The notes: generated from the sequence alone by a model not told the origin. Positions 47,440-57,662 are shown, counted from the stretch's first letter. The stretch is DNA of 64,000 bases from Aphanizomenon flos-aquae FACHB-1287 (GCF_014698755.1 NZ_JACJTO010000003.1:62001-126000), one strand, 5' to 3'. Numbers and translations: made by a program.

Positions 47440-48720
47440 CTACAAAACCTCCCGACCCAAATAAACCTGCAACACCTCCGGTACTTTAATCGTCCCGTCT
47501 GGTTGCTGATAATTCTCCAAAATGGCCGCCATAGTCCTACCCACAGCTAAACCAGAACCATTTAAAGTATGTACAAATTGCGTCCCTTTCTTCCCCCCTT
47601 CCTTAAACCGAATATCCGCCCTTCTGGCTTGAAAATCAACACAATTAGAACAACTAGAAATCTCTCGATATTTCCCAGAAGATGGCAACCATACCTCTAA
47701 ATCATAAGTTTTTGTGGACGAAAAACCTAAATCAGCAGTACATAAATTAATCACTCGATAAGGCAATTTTAAAGCCTGTAAAATACTCTCAGCATTTCCT
47801 AATAACTTCTCTAATTCCTCAAAAGAATCTTCCGGTTTTACTAACTTCACCAACTCCACTTTATTGAATTGATGTAACCGAATTAAACCCCGCATATCCC
47901 GTCCATAACTTCCCGCTTCCCGCCGAAAACATGGCGTATATGCTGTATGATAAATTGGTAATTCTTCTGCGTTAATAATGTCCCCCCGATACAAATTAGT
48001 AACCGGTACTTCCGCAGTAGGAATTAACCATAAATCATCCTCTGCACATTTAAAACTCTCTTCCGCAAACTTCGGTAATTGTCCTGTACCTGTTAAAGAA
48101 TCTGTATTTACTAACAATGGTGGACTAACTTCTATATAGCCATTTTCAATATGTTTAGAAAGCATAAATTGAATTAACGCTCTTTCTAAAGCCGCACCCG
48201 CACCCATAAGACTCACAAACCGACTTTGGGCAATTTTTACCGCTCTTTCAAAGTTCAAAATCCCTAACTTTTCCCCAATTTCCCAATGTGGTATAATATG
48301 CGGATTTTCGGGTTTATATTCATCTCCCCATATTCTCACCTCTTGGTTATCATCTTCACTTTTACCAATGGGTGTAAAATCACTGGGTAAATTCGGGAGT
48401 TTTAACAATAATTCGTGAATTTGGGCTTTTAACTCTTTTTCCTGGGGTTCTAACTCATTTAATGTAGTCTTAATGGCGTTTCCTTCATCCTTTAAGGCTT
48501 GTATTTCTGGATTTTGAGGACTAATACCAGATTTTACCTTTTGACCCACTAATTTGCCAATTTCATTACTCCGGGCTTGCAATTCATTGCGTTTGACTTC
48601 CAGTTCCCGTTGTTCTTGACTCAAATCTAATATAGGCTGAATCTCGTATTTACCACTACGAGTATTCAACTTCTCTTGTATCAATTGGGGGTTTTCTCTA
48701 ATTTGTTTAATATCCAGCAT
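47440..48720 (-). CDS. serS: Seryl-tRNA synthetase
   Basis: 426-residue class II SerRS. The N-terminal coiled-coil arm (about residues 25-105) that binds the long variable arm of tRNA-Ser is followed by the catalytic core with motif 2 [21 protein letters not shown] (quoted in part) and motif 3 [18 protein letters not shown]. Length is normal. The start [18 protein letters not shown] is typical. It is single, with the 339-base gap upstream holding only a GTAGGTTGGG repeat. Confidence 0.97.
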   Translation of the reverse strand: MLDIKQIRENPQLIQEKLNTRSGKYEIQPILDLSQEQRELEVKRNELQARSNEIGKLVGQKVKSGISPQNPEIQALKDEGNAIKTTLNELEPQEKELKAQIHELLLKLPNLPSDFTPIGKSEDDNQEVRIWGDEYKPENPHIIPHWEIGEKLGILNFERAVKIAQSRFVSLMGAGAALERALIQFMLSKHIENGYIEVSPPLLVNTDSLTGTGQLPKFAEESFKCAEDDLWLIPTAEVPVTNLYRGDIINAEELPIYHTAYTPCFRREAGSYGRDMRGLIRLHQFNKVELVKLVKPEDSFEELEKLLGNAESILQALKLPYRVINLCTADLGFSSTKTYDLEVWLPSSGKYREISSCSNCVDFQARRADIRFKEGGKKGTQFVHTLNGSGLAVGRTMAAILENYQQPDGTIKVPEVLQVYLGREVL

Positions 48721-48853
48721 TTTTCGTTAATTGTTTGTTGTCGGTTGTTAATTGTACGGGTTTAGCAACGCTTATCAGTGTCAATTTAACTGAAAATTAA
48801 CCCAAACATTTCTATTTTGTATCTTTTCCCAAAACCTAAAAATTGTTAAAATT

Positions 48854-48885
48854 GTAGGTTGGGTAGAACGCAGTGAAACCCAACA
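48854..48885. repeat. GTAGGTTGGG...CCCAACA interspersed palindrome, copy 2
   Basis: GTAGGTTGGGTAGAACGCAG then TGAAACCCAACA. Same family as 21917-21947 and 57553-57631. Nothing else is seen in the 48721-49059 gap apart from an A/T-rich leader ahead of the Uma2 gene. Confidence 0.8.
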
Positions 48886-49059
48886 CATTAACCCCAGGGT
48901 TAAATTGATAAAATGTTGAGTTTTGTGTCTCAAGTCAATATTACCTCAAACTGATGCTATCTTAATAATTATAAGAAGTATCAAGATACGCGACTTCTTC
49001 AATAAGTTAAGATATATTTATCTATTCCCTATTCCTCAACTTTAAGGAGATGATCAGCA

Positions 49060-49644
49060 ATGATGACATCTGAAGCGGTTGTTTTAAATATCAAAAATGT
49101 AGAGTTAAGTGATGATCAATTTTATCAACTATGTCAAATTAACGAAGATTGGAAACTTGAACAAACTGCTAAAGGAGAATTAATAATTATGCCTCCAGTT
49201 GGTGCAATTAGTGGTAATAGAGAATCAGAGTTTAATGCAGATGTTGTGATTTGGAATCGTCAAACTAAGCTAGGAAAAGTATTTAGTTCTTCCACTGTTT
49301 TTACCCTACCTAATGGTGGTAAACGTTCTCCTGACGTAGCTTGGATAGTTAATGAACGTTGGGAATCTTTAAACATTCAAGAAAAAGAGAAATTTGCGAA
49401 AATTTGTCCTGATTTTATCATAGAATTGCGATCGCGTACCGATTCTTTGAGTCGATTACAGGAGAAAATGCAGGAATATCTTGATAGTGGGTTAGGTTTA
49501 GGTTGGTTAATTGATCCTCAAAATCAACAAGTAGAAATTTATCGTCAAAATCAAACTGTAGAAATAGTATCATTACCAACAACTTTATCTGGAGAAGATA
49601 TTTTACCAGGATTTATTTTAGAACTACCTGTTTTCAAAGATTAG
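49060..49644 (+). CDS. Uma2-family (DUF820) putative endonuclease
   Basis: 194 residues. KGELIIMPPVGAISGNRESE, RSPDVAWIVNERWESL and CPDFIIELRSRTDSLSRLQ contain the family Asp, Glu-x-R pattern, and the C-terminus GLGWLIDPQNQQVEIYRQ is the usual Uma2 tail. AAGGAGATG at 49043-49051 is an SD-like sequence ending eight bases before the ATG. The third Uma2 gene of the window. Confidence 0.9.
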   Translation: MMTSEAVVLNIKNVELSDDQFYQLCQINEDWKLEQTAKGELIIMPPVGAISGNRESEFNADVVIWNRQTKLGKVFSSSTVFTLPNGGKRSPDVAWIVNERWESLNIQEKEKFAKICPDFIIELRSRTDSLSRLQEKMQEYLDSGLGLGWLIDPQNQQVEIYRQNQTVEIVSLPTTLSGEDILPGFILELPVFKD

Positions 49645-49671
49645 GATACCACAACCATTATCAATTATAAA

Positions 49672-50241
49672 TTACTTAGTAATCCTATTCATTAACCATA
49701 GAGATGATAACAAACCCGCAAAATGCGCTGATACAGTATTAGTATTTGCCTGGACTATAAGCATATCTAAACCGCTAATAATCCGAGTCGGGTCAAATAA
49801 TTGCGTAGTTACCGCTTGAGGAGATATAGACCTAGCGACCAATGTACCAACAATTGCTTGCGCTCCTAACAGAGTCACTAATATTCCCGCTAAATTCACC
49901 CATAGCCCTAAACGTAATACTTGCACGGTTTCCACCTTACGAGGACGATTAGTAGAATTAGGTGATTCTAATTGCTTACCAATTCTGGTGTAGCGATAAG
50001 CTAAGTAAATACCAGCACCCAACAGGATTATACCACAAATGGCTAAAAATACACCAAAGCCCGTTCCTGGATTATTACTAGGACTACCTGCTTTTTGGCT
50101 AAAAATGCCAAATAATAAGACAATTATCCCAGATATCACACCCAATACCAACTGAATCCAAAAACTAATCCAACCTGCTAGACGAAATTGTTGGGCTATA
50201 GCCCGAATATTAGATGATAATGTTTCGGAGTTTTGTGACAT
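49672..50241 (-). CDS. DUF3611 (Tic21-related) membrane protein
   Basis: 189 residues with four hydrophobic segments (about 25-50, 62-82, 115-135 and 160-180). DUF3611 is the cyanobacterial family related to plastid Tic21/PIC1, implicated in envelope transport of proteins or iron. Conserved pieces include FRLAGWISFWIQLVLGVISG and LVARSISPQAVTTQLFDP. It faces the CCB-type gene divergently, 110 bases away, so both may use one intergenic promoter region. Confidence 0.85.
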   Translation of the reverse strand: MSQNSETLSSNIRAIAQQFRLAGWISFWIQLVLGVISGIIVLLFGIFSQKAGSPSNNPGTGFGVFLAICGIILLGAGIYLAYRYTRIGKQLESPNSTNRPRKVETVQVLRLGLWVNLAGILVTLLGAQAIVGTLVARSISPQAVTTQLFDPTRIISGLDMLIVQANTNTVSAHFAGLLSSLWLMNRITK

Positions 50242-50351
50242 ATAAAAATTAAAAATTAAAAGTTAAAAACAAACTTGAGTTTGTTCTCTGATTCCAGAAT
50301 AATTGATAATGGTTTAAGTAAGAGTGAAAATTTGAGCAGTAAAAATTAATT

Positions 50352-50885
50352 ATGAATTCTACCGTCTCTCAATCTACTTTCCTGTTAACTTTTCTGTTAT
50401 CAGTTGGTTTATTCTTCTTTATACGGGCTTCAACCAAAGACCGCATAGAAATGATGCGTTTAACTTCAGAACAGGATGAAAATACATTAATGACTTCATT
50501 AAAAGATTATTTTCGCACCCGTGCTTATCAAGTATTAGCAGTAGACCCTGGCAAAAATCAAGTCACTTTTGAAGGATTTGTCAGACCTAGCCTGTTTTTA
50601 GCTGTATTTTTGACCATATTAGCAGCAGTGGGTTTAGGTTGTCTATCCTTGGTTTTATCAATGCTTGTTCCTGACCTTGGACAATTTCTTCCTCTAGTTA
50701 TGCTATTTTCACCTTTAAGTGGTATATTATACTGGAAAAAATCTGGGAGAATGGAGAAAGTGTCACTCAAGATGGAAAACATCCCAAGTGGACACAACTC
50801 CTCAAGTATAATCACTGTAACTGCCCATAGAGATGAACTTGCTGAGTTACAAAGGGCATTACAGCTAAGGACGCTTGATAATTGA
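50352..50885 (+). CDS. Cofactor assembly of complex C subunit B (CCB2/CCB4-like)
   Basis: 177 residues. The family acts in covalent attachment of heme c(n) to cytochrome b6 in the plastoquinol-plastocyanin oxidoreductase. Hydrophobic segments at about 7-24, 78-105 and 110-128 are seen. MRLTSEQDENTLMTSLKDYF, YQVLAVDPGKNQVTFEGFVR and ITVTAHRDELAELQRAL are the conserved blocks. Single copy, divergent from DUF3611. Confidence 0.82.
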   Translation: MNSTVSQSTFLLTFLLSVGLFFFIRASTKDRIEMMRLTSEQDENTLMTSLKDYFRTRAYQVLAVDPGKNQVTFEGFVRPSLFLAVFLTILAAVGLGCLSLVLSMLVPDLGQFLPLVMLFSPLSGILYWKKSGRMEKVSLKMENIPSGHNSSSIITVTAHRDELAELQRALQLRTLDN

Positions 50886-51342
50886 TTGATAGGGATAAAA
50901 ATCGGCAATATAAACTGCCATAGATTTCAAACTTTTGAGTAAATCAGTCCTAGGGAGGAATGGAAAATTTTGTTTGTGTTATTAATCTTCCTGATAGCTG
51001 GGGTGTTATCAAGAAAAATCTAAATTGGTGGACAGAGCTTGATAGTATTCCAAATTAGTGAGAGCATAAATAAATTCGTCCCTCCTTCTTTCTTGGATGA
51101 CATTAGCTCTGTACACTATTCTCCTCTGTATAAGCCGACAAAAAACTAACTCATCTAAGCATTTGCAAGTTTATGAGGAATTAATTATGGCATAACTTGA
51201 GAGAACTTGTCTAAACCCCTACTGGCAAATTTAACAACAAAATTGAAAAAAGTGGAACTTTTCAATAAACTGATTAAAATTACCAGTTAATTATTCACAA
51301 AGTCAGAAGTCACACTTACAGGATATGATGGTAATTTATTGC
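50886..51342. other. 457-base intergenic stretch with no recognised gene
   Basis: Between the CCB gene and DUF3155. No tRNA, structured RNA or conserved family was recognised. A 32-codon frame (50960-51058) with AGGGAGGA directly before its ATG exists, but its encoded peptide matches nothing I know. Confidence 0.5.
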
Positions 51343-51675
51343 CTAATTACTGGGAATAGCAACAGCAACAGTAGCAGCAGGTTCTTGCACTGTTGTTGAG
51401 TCCAAAGTTCTCAGACTAGGGAATAAAAAATGATTCTCTTCTACGTATTGAGCACCGAACAGACCCTTTTCCGCCCAGAAATAACGGTCTGTTGTGTGTT
51501 CATTACGTTTTACGAGTAACAGCGCGGGTGGCATAATACCTTCAGCTTGAATAAATTTTCTTGCTGCTGTCACAGGTTTATCTTCGCCACTTTCGATGCT
51601 GTACTGAGGAATATGTTCAAGTATGCGCCGTCCTTCCTGTCTGCGACGGCTCTTCCGCTTACGTCTCCTTGCCAA
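51343..51675 (-). CDS. DUF3155 protein
   Basis: 110-residue cyanobacterial family of unknown function. The start MARRRKRKSRRRQEGRRILE is highly basic and diagnostic, followed by HIPQYSIESGEDKPVTAARK, FIQAEGIMPPALLLVKRNEH and TTDRYFWAEKGLFGAQYVEE. The basic tail may contact nucleic acid. An AGGAGGACAATAGG-like SD (AGGAGG on the minus strand) lies about ten bases before the start. Divergent from the histidine kinase gene; the 353 bases between show nothing else. Confidence 0.9.
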   Translation of the reverse strand: MARRRKRKSRRRQEGRRILEHIPQYSIESGEDKPVTAARKFIQAEGIMPPALLLVKRNEHTTDRYFWAEKGLFGAQYVEENHFLFPSLRTLDSTTVQEPAATVAVAIPSN

Positions 51676-52028
51676 CCTATTGTCCTCCTATTTCCAGCTA
51701 TAGACTGTAGTTACTACTACAAAATCCGTCGTCATTATATAGGTTCTATCTCAGAAAATCAAGAGTTTTTAATGTTTTGATACAACTCAGGAAAAAACAA
51801 TTAAAAGTTAAGAATTAAAAATCCAAAACCTGCTCACTTTTAAGCTATTACTACAAATTATCCGTTACCAGACTAAACTAGATAACTAGAAGTCTTGATC
51901 ATGATATGCACTTATGTGAGGTGCAAAACTTGCGTTAACAACTATACAGTGCTTTTCACTCTTGGTTTCTGACTGTTTTATTACACCCTCCCTCCTTCAT
52001 TCATTCTACTTTTTAGATTCCTGAAATC

Positions 52029-53396
52029 ATGCTAATGTCTGTAAGTTCTGATTTTCTTGCTCTATGTCGAGAGCAAATAGCCCTGCTCACCCAAGGAATG
52101 GGAGCATCTTTTAGTGTGGTTTATTTAACACAGGAGCTAGGAGAAAAGCCTACGGGTGAGGCGCGGTTAATTCCTGTTATCGTGTATCCAGAAAAGATTG
52201 TTTTACAACCAGTTGATGAATATGGTAAGCCAGAGGAGAGCTATCCAGTCAAGCTTGCTAATCTTTTAGCGTTACCAAATCAACAAAGAAGGTTATTAAA
52301 ACCAACTTCAGAATCTTCTCATCGATCCCCAAAATCGGCAACTAGAGGTAAACAAAATTTACATAATGGACAAGATGAATATTTACTCAATCATCACCAA
52401 ATTGTTTTACCTCTGATTTATGATGGTATGATGGTGGGCTTGTTGGTGACTGCTAGGGAAGACAGACCATGGAATTCGGGGGAGGAGGAGGAAATTGAAC
52501 CCATAGCTAAAACTTTGGCTATTGCTTGTATTTTAGACCAGCGCCGAGCTTGGTTACAACACCAACTCCAGCAGGAACAAATTTTGCAAGAGAAACAACG
52601 GGATTTATTAGATAATCTTTTACATCAATTTCGTAACCCTTTGACTGCTATCCGCACCTTTGGTAAGTTGCTATTTAAGCGAATGCGGCCTGTTGACCCT
52701 AATCGTGAGATGGCAACTAGTATAATCCGGGAAAGCGATCGCTTGCAAGAGTTTTTACAAAAATTTGATCAGGTGATTGATTTAAGTCTGGAAGATTTAG
52801 AACCCCTTGCTCTGCCAGAATCAAAGGTAATTATTAATGCTAATGTGCAAAAAGAGGCTAAATCTGTTTTATTATTGCCTGGAACCGGTGAACTATTAAC
52901 TGATTGTTTTGTTGCAGATTTATTAGCACCTTTATTAATATCTGCTCAAGCTATTGCTCAAGAACGAAATTTACAATTAATTACGGAAATTCCTCATGAT
53001 TTAGGTTTAGTTAGGGTAAATGAGAAAGCTTTGCAAGAAGTTTTGAGTAATATTATTGATAATGCTTTAAAATATACTCCTGCTGGTGGAAAAGTTTTAC
53101 TGGAATGTGGGCAAGAAAAACCAGGTTTTCAAGGTATTATTATTAGTGATACTGGTCCTGGTATTCCTCTAGAAGATTTAGAACATTTGGGAGAAAGACA
53201 TTATCGAGGTGTCCAGGCAAAAACAGAAATTCCTGGTACTGGTTTAGGAATGGCTATTGCTAAACAGTTAATGGCGGAAATGCAGGGGAATATTGAGGTT
53301 TTTAGTCCCGCAATTAAGTCAATTATTACATTATCTGATACTCCCGGAACTACTTTTATTATTTGGTTACAATCTGTAGGTGAAAATAGGAAATAA
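52029..53396 (+). CDS. Sensor histidine kinase, GAF-like plus HisKA and HATPase (Hik2/CSK-like)
   Basis: 455 residues. The N-terminal region (about 1-180) is GAF-like, with a Cys at 13 (SSDFLALCREQIALL) matching the iron-sulfur Cys of the Hik2/chloroplast sensor kinase family. The H-box is LLHQFRNPLTAIRTFGKLL near residue 195, the N-box NIIDNALKYTPAGGKVLL, the G1 ISDTGPGIP and G2 GTGLGMAIAKQL. It is cytoplasmic (no membrane helices), in keeping with redox sensing of plastoquinone or salt stress. No response regulator gene is adjacent. Confidence 0.82.
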   Translation: MLMSVSSDFLALCREQIALLTQGMGASFSVVYLTQELGEKPTGEARLIPVIVYPEKIVLQPVDEYGKPEESYPVKLANLLALPNQQRRLLKPTSESSHRSPKSATRGKQNLHNGQDEYLLNHHQIVLPLIYDGMMVGLLVTAREDRPWNSGEEEEIEPIAKTLAIACILDQRRAWLQHQLQQEQILQEKQRDLLDNLLHQFRNPLTAIRTFGKLLFKRMRPVDPNREMATSIIRESDRLQEFLQKFDQVIDLSLEDLEPLALPESKVIINANVQKEAKSVLLLPGTGELLTDCFVADLLAPLLISAQAIAQERNLQLITEIPHDLGLVRVNEKALQEVLSNIIDNALKYTPAGGKVLLECGQEKPGFQGIIISDTGPGIPLEDLEHLGERHYRGVQAKTEIPGTGLGMAIAKQLMAEMQGNIEVFSPAIKSIITLSDTPGTTFIIWLQSVGENRK

Positions 53397-53511
53397 AATT
53401 AAAATTCGGGAAGTTATCTTGAGAAATTTTCCCAATAGCAAAGCTAGGGGTAAGGGTAAAGAAGATTTCAGCGATTTTATGTTTTTTAGACCAGTTTGGT
53501 TTAAAATTTGC

Positions 53512-54195
53512 CTATTGACGAGTGATTACTAAATTGGAAGTCAGAGTAATATTTAAATCCTCTTCAGGTTTAAGCACAAAAACCTCAGCTTTTTGTTTTC
53601 GTAATAATACACTAGCTAAAGCGCCCGCTGCTGCCCCACCTACAGGTTCTAAAACTTCAATTTTCTTGTTACCTGTAACTAATGAAATTAGACTAGCTGC
53701 ACCGGCACCGATAGCTGCGTCAGTTAATATTTGTCCTGTGCTTGCTCCTTTGCTAATTGTTTCGGTTTGGGTGATAGTTTTAGAGTTAGCAAAAATCTGT
53801 AATCTTTGTCCAGAAGGAAATACTAATTCTCTGGCTACAAAACGCACACCTTGCTGGTTATTGCTAGAAGATCGATTATTTAGTTTTACTGGTTGTAATT
53901 CGCCAATAACTTCTGTATTAGCAGGAATTAAAATATTTCTGTTGCTGTCGGTAATATTTTCAGCTATTTTCAAGGTTAAGGCTAATTTTTCACCAGGTTT
54001 GACTATAACTTTTTCTTTTTCGTAGGTGACAGGTAAAGTTACATTAGCGGGGATACTAATTGTCCGCGATTGATTGAGATTAAATCCTTGGGCAAAAACA
54101 GGATTAAATGATAGTATGGGGATAGCTGTACCTGTGGTAATGGCTATGGCCATGAGTGCAGCGGTGCGAGATTGCCAACGGATAGAATTATTCAT
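53512..54195 (-). CDS. Exported hypothetical protein with glycine-rich zipper
   Basis: 227 residues. A signal peptide (SAALMAIAITTGTAIPIL then FNPVFAQG) leads into a beta-rich domain with LALTLKIAENITDSNRNILI and PANTEVIGELQPVKLN, then a Gly/Ala segment AAIGAGAASLISLVTG and GGAAAGALASVLL, resembling a glycine zipper or the TrbI/VirB10-like beta domain. Ends in FVLKPEEDLNITLTSNL. Function is unknown; it would act in the periplasm or outer membrane. Confidence 0.65.
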   Translation of the reverse strand: MNNSIRWQSRTAALMAIAITTGTAIPILSFNPVFAQGFNLNQSRTISIPANVTLPVTYEKEKVIVKPGEKLALTLKIAENITDSNRNILIPANTEVIGELQPVKLNNRSSSNNQQGVRFVARELVFPSGQRLQIFANSKTITQTETISKGASTGQILTDAAIGAGAASLISLVTGNKKIEVLEPVGGAAAGALASVLLRKQKAEVFVLKPEEDLNITLTSNLVITRQ

Positions 54196-54329
54196 GATGG
54201 AAGTACCAATAATGTATGATATGTGAGATGACGTGGATTGATTAGAATAGTTTCTGGAAGATTTATATATTTTATTATAGCTTGAATTTTGGATAACTGT
54301 TAATTAGTTATGAAACTCCTATTTTCATT

Positions 54330-54369
54330 TTGTTAATCCTTTAATTCTGGACATCCTGATTCTGATAAC
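54330..54369. repeat. Short copy of the TTAATCCTTTAAT/GGACATCCTGATTC interspersed repeat
   Basis: GTTAATCCTTTAATTCTGGA then CATCCTGATTCTGATAA, a shortened relative of the composite repeat at 42184-43428, ending just before the hsdS stop. Confidence 0.6.
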
Positions 54370-56073
54370 CTACACTGTTAATAATTGTTTGACAGCAGCG
54401 TTGATAATTTTTTCCCTTTCTGTTTGAGTTTGTGTTAGTTTGGTTTCTAGTTCATCACATAGTTTCATTAATTTATCTACTTTGGTAACTATGCGTTTTT
54501 GTTCTGCAAGTGGTGGGAGAGGAAAAGGTAAGTTTCTAATAGCATCCACACCTATATTACCCTGATTAGCAGTTCCAGTTTCTGAACTAAATAATAAATC
54601 CAAAATCATTGAAGATTTTAGAAAAATATTTACTAATTGTATAAATAGAGTTTCACTTATTCTTAAGCTACCAACTCTTTGATTTAAATATAAATTTTTA
54701 TCAGCAATATGTTTATCCTCTACTACTGAAGTAAAACAGTAGTCTCTTTTGTTTTTAGTTCCTGTCATCGTTATCAGAATATCTCCCTTGCGAATTAAGA
54801 ATTTCTCATTTTCAAAAGCTATTTCATCAGTTATATATACTGGACTCTGTTCTAACATTATTTTATCATTTTTTACATTACCAAGCCTAATAACTTGATT
54901 GCTTGATAATTCTACATACGAATCACTTTTAAAAGCATATCCTCCGAAAAATGAACATATTTCACCTAATCTTACCCATTCCCAACCTATAGGTAAATCA
55001 TAAGGTATTTCATCATCTTTAATTGCAGGTAAAGATTTCTCCTTCTTAACCTTCCCTTCCTTAACTAACCGTTCCTTTTCCTTCTTAATTCTCTCCAACA
55101 AAACCGCCGCAGGTTCATCATTTGCATTTTGCGGAACTAGCTTACCCATAACAGCCAGTTGGAGAATAGCTTGACGCAATTTACCAATATTTTCTGGCGC
55201 ACTGTAGAGAATGTCAAAATTATCGCTAATGCGCTGCCAATTTTTGGTGAAAGTCTCTGGTGTCTCAGCAGTCAGGAGTTTGTTTAATGCAGCATTATTT
55301 ATTAATATGCGGGTTTCTTGTTTCTTTTTTTGACGTGCTTCTAATTCGTCGCACAGTTTCATTAATTCATCTACTTTTATAACTATGCGTTTTTGTTCAT
55401 TGAGGGGGGGAACTGCTATTTTAAAAGTTTCTAAATTTGTTTTTGATATAGCTTTAAAAGTTGAACCAACTCCCATTTCTGATATTTTTTTTTCAAATGC
55501 TCTGAGGAAATAAAGTAAGTAAAAATTATTAGTATTATCAATACTTCTTAAAGCTGCTAATCCGCGCCCAATACAAGATTTTTCTTGACATATATTAGTT
55601 GAACCTACAGGCGCGCGTACTGAAATTAAAATATCATTTTCTTCAGCAATCTTTAGCGGAATTTCACACCAGACTCTTGGGGTAGGATATAAATTATTGA
55701 AATCGGATTTACCTTGATAAAAAGGTAAGCCTTTTTTATGATTATTATAGTATGTTGAATCTGGAGATTGTCCCATTACTATTAATACATAACTATCTAA
55801 ATTAACCCACATCCAGTTTTTTGGTAATTCAAAAGGAATTTCACTATTATCTATTTTGCTAGTAGTGCGAACCTTTTGAATCTTTTCCTTAACTAACCGT
55901 TCCTTTTCCTTCTTAATTCTCTCCAACAAAACCGCCGCTGGTTCATCATTTGCATCCTGCGGTACTAACTTACCCCTCACAGCTAAATCTAAAATCAATT
56001 CCCGTAACTTCTGCACACCATTAGGCGCTTCAGCCAACAAATCAAAATGTTTAAAAAACGTCTCTAACTTCAT
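54370..56073 (-). CDS. hsdS: Type I restriction-modification specificity subunit
   Basis: 567-residue HsdS, two target-recognition domains (about residues 70-225 and 345-520) and two copies of a conserved helical repeat, each reading DEPAAVLLERIKKEKERLVKE after LAVxGKLVPQ (near residues 25-65 and 300-345). The recognition specificity of the HsdM/HsdR complex lies here. The C-terminal AEQKRIVTKVDKLMKLCDEL repeats also appear mid-protein. No truncation. The ATG overlaps the hsdM stop by 4 bases. The duplicated DNA of the conserved repeat could allow half-gene exchange. Confidence 0.95.
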   Translation of the reverse strand: MKLETFFKHFDLLAEAPNGVQKLRELILDLAVRGKLVPQDANDEPAAVLLERIKKEKERLVKEKIQKVRTTSKIDNSEIPFELPKNWMWVNLDSYVLIVMGQSPDSTYYNNHKKGLPFYQGKSDFNNLYPTPRVWCEIPLKIAEENDILISVRAPVGSTNICQEKSCIGRGLAALRSIDNTNNFYLLYFLRAFEKKISEMGVGSTFKAISKTNLETFKIAVPPLNEQKRIVIKVDELMKLCDELEARQKKKQETRILINNAALNKLLTAETPETFTKNWQRISDNFDILYSAPENIGKLRQAILQLAVMGKLVPQNANDEPAAVLLERIKKEKERLVKEGKVKKEKSLPAIKDDEIPYDLPIGWEWVRLGEICSFFGGYAFKSDSYVELSSNQVIRLGNVKNDKIMLEQSPVYITDEIAFENEKFLIRKGDILITMTGTKNKRDYCFTSVVEDKHIADKNLYLNQRVGSLRISETLFIQLVNIFLKSSMILDLLFSSETGTANQGNIGVDAIRNLPFPLPPLAEQKRIVTKVDKLMKLCDELETKLTQTQTEREKIINAAVKQLLTV

Positions 56074-57518
56074 ACAAATTCCCCTCCTAAAGCCGTCATC
56101 AATTCCAATTTTAAACTATTGCGAGTTTCACCCAAATCAGCTAAAAGACTTGCATATTCTTCTAACATATCCTCCACATCTCGATGTTCAAAATCAACAG
56201 TGTGAGGATTTTTAATATCTAAATTATATCCATTATCCTTAATCACCTGGATAGGAACTCTCCACGCAAATTCCGATTCTATTCTATTATCCCACCAAGC
56301 CTTCTCCGGTGCAAATTCTTCAATCCTAATGGGCTTAGTTTTCGAGTAGGATTTATAACCCGGTGGATAGGGGTGTTCATAATACCAAATCTCTTGAGTA
56401 GGTTCACCCTTAGTAAAGAATAATAAATTAGTTTTAATGCCAGTATAAGGACTAAAAACCCCATTCGGTAAACGGACAATAGTATGTAAATTACAATCCT
56501 CTAACAACTTTTCTTTAATGCGGGTTTTCACACCTTCACCAAATAAAGTACCATCTGGTAAAACAATACCACCTCGTCCCCCATCTTGTAATAAATTGCT
56601 AATTAATAATAAAAATAAATCAGCGGTTTCTTTAGTGCGGAAAGTAGCGGGAAAACCAGACTCAATACCATCTTCCTCCATACCACCAAAAGGGGGATTA
56701 GTAATAATTACATTTACTCTATCACTAGGTTTATAATCTCGTAAAGGTCGAGATAAGGTATTATCATGAGTTATAGCTGGAACTTCCACACCATGCAATA
56801 ACATATTCGTCATACATAATAAATGGGGTAGGGGTTTTTTCTCCACACCTTTAATTAACTTATGTAATTTTTCCCTATCATTTGCAGTCTTCACATATTT
56901 ATTTTTAATATGTTCCAAAGCACAAGTTAAAAAACCTCCCGTACCGCAAGCCGGGTCTAAAATTCTTTCTCCTAATTTCGGGTCAATCATATCCACCATA
57001 AACTGAGTTACAGCGCGGGGAGTGTAATATTCTCCAGCATTACCCGCGCTTTGTAAATCACGGAGAATTTGTTCATAAATGTCGCCAAATAAATGCCGGT
57101 CTTGAGAATTATTAAAATCAATTTCATTTAATTTATTAATTACTTGACGGATAAGAGTGCCATTTTTCATATAATTATAGGCATCCTCAAATACGTCCCT
57201 AACAACAAACCCGCGAGGGTTTTTATCTTGATAGGTATTCGCATCTTTTAAGGTTTTAAATAAAACATTATCCACAAAATCAAGTAAAGTATCCCCCGTG
57301 ATTCCTTCCGCGTCTGTAGCCCAATTCCGCCAGCGTAAAGCCTCTGGAATGGGAGAATGGTAATTATCATCTAATAGTTCATATTCTGCTTCTCTGTCGT
57401 CAAAAATCTTCAGGAATATCATCCATACTAATTGACTAATGCGCTGGGCATCACCATCCACACCCGCATCTTTACGCATGATATCCTGAATAGTTTTAAT
57501 TGTGGTACTGATTGACAT
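56070..57518 (-). CDS. hsdM: Type I restriction-modification methyltransferase subunit
   Basis: About 482 residues from the ATG at 57516-57518; a longer open frame begins inside the repeat upstream and is less likely. The N-terminal HsdM_N helical bundle (STTIKTIQDIMRKDAGVDGD then LVWMIFLKIFDDREAEYELL) precedes the N6-adenine methyltransferase core with DPACGTGGFLTCALEHIKNK (SAM) and the catalytic NPPFGGMEEDG. Intact. It modifies host DNA and forms M2S with HsdS. Confidence 0.95.
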   Translation of the reverse strand: MSISTTIKTIQDIMRKDAGVDGDAQRISQLVWMIFLKIFDDREAEYELLDDNYHSPIPEALRWRNWATDAEGITGDTLLDFVDNVLFKTLKDANTYQDKNPRGFVVRDVFEDAYNYMKNGTLIRQVINKLNEIDFNNSQDRHLFGDIYEQILRDLQSAGNAGEYYTPRAVTQFMVDMIDPKLGERILDPACGTGGFLTCALEHIKNKYVKTANDREKLHKLIKGVEKKPLPHLLCMTNMLLHGVEVPAITHDNTLSRPLRDYKPSDRVNVIITNPPFGGMEEDGIESGFPATFRTKETADLFLLLISNLLQDGGRGGIVLPDGTLFGEGVKTRIKEKLLEDCNLHTIVRLPNGVFSPYTGIKTNLLFFTKGEPTQEIWYYEHPYPPGYKSYSKTKPIRIEEFAPEKAWWDNRIESEFAWRVPIQVIKDNGYNLDIKNPHTVDFEHRDVEDMLEEYASLLADLGETRNSLKLELMTALGGEFV

Positions 57519-57552
57519 TTGTTGATAGAGATAGAGTTTTTGTATTATATAC

Positions 57553-57631
57553 GTAGGTTGGGTAGAACGAAGTGAAACCCAACACCTCAACAGGTTGTTT
57601 ATGTCGGGTTTCGTTCCTCAACCCAACCTAC
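57553..57631. repeat. 79-bp near-perfect palindromic element between hsdR and hsdM
   Basis: GTAGGTTGGGTAGAACGAAG at one end and, at the other, TCCTCAACCCAACCTAC, which is nearly its reverse complement; the centre is a CAACAGGTTG region. Fuller member of the GTAGGTTGGG family (other copies at 21917 and 48854). It lies in the 144-base gap of the hsd operon. Confidence 0.8.
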
Positions 57632-57662
57632 ATTTGCTTTTATTTATTATGTAATTCATATT

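Noticed and set aside
50960-51058. A 32-codon frame directly after AGGGAGGA
   Set aside because: The spacing between the SD-like sequence and ATG is too short, and the peptide matches nothing known. Not called as a gene.
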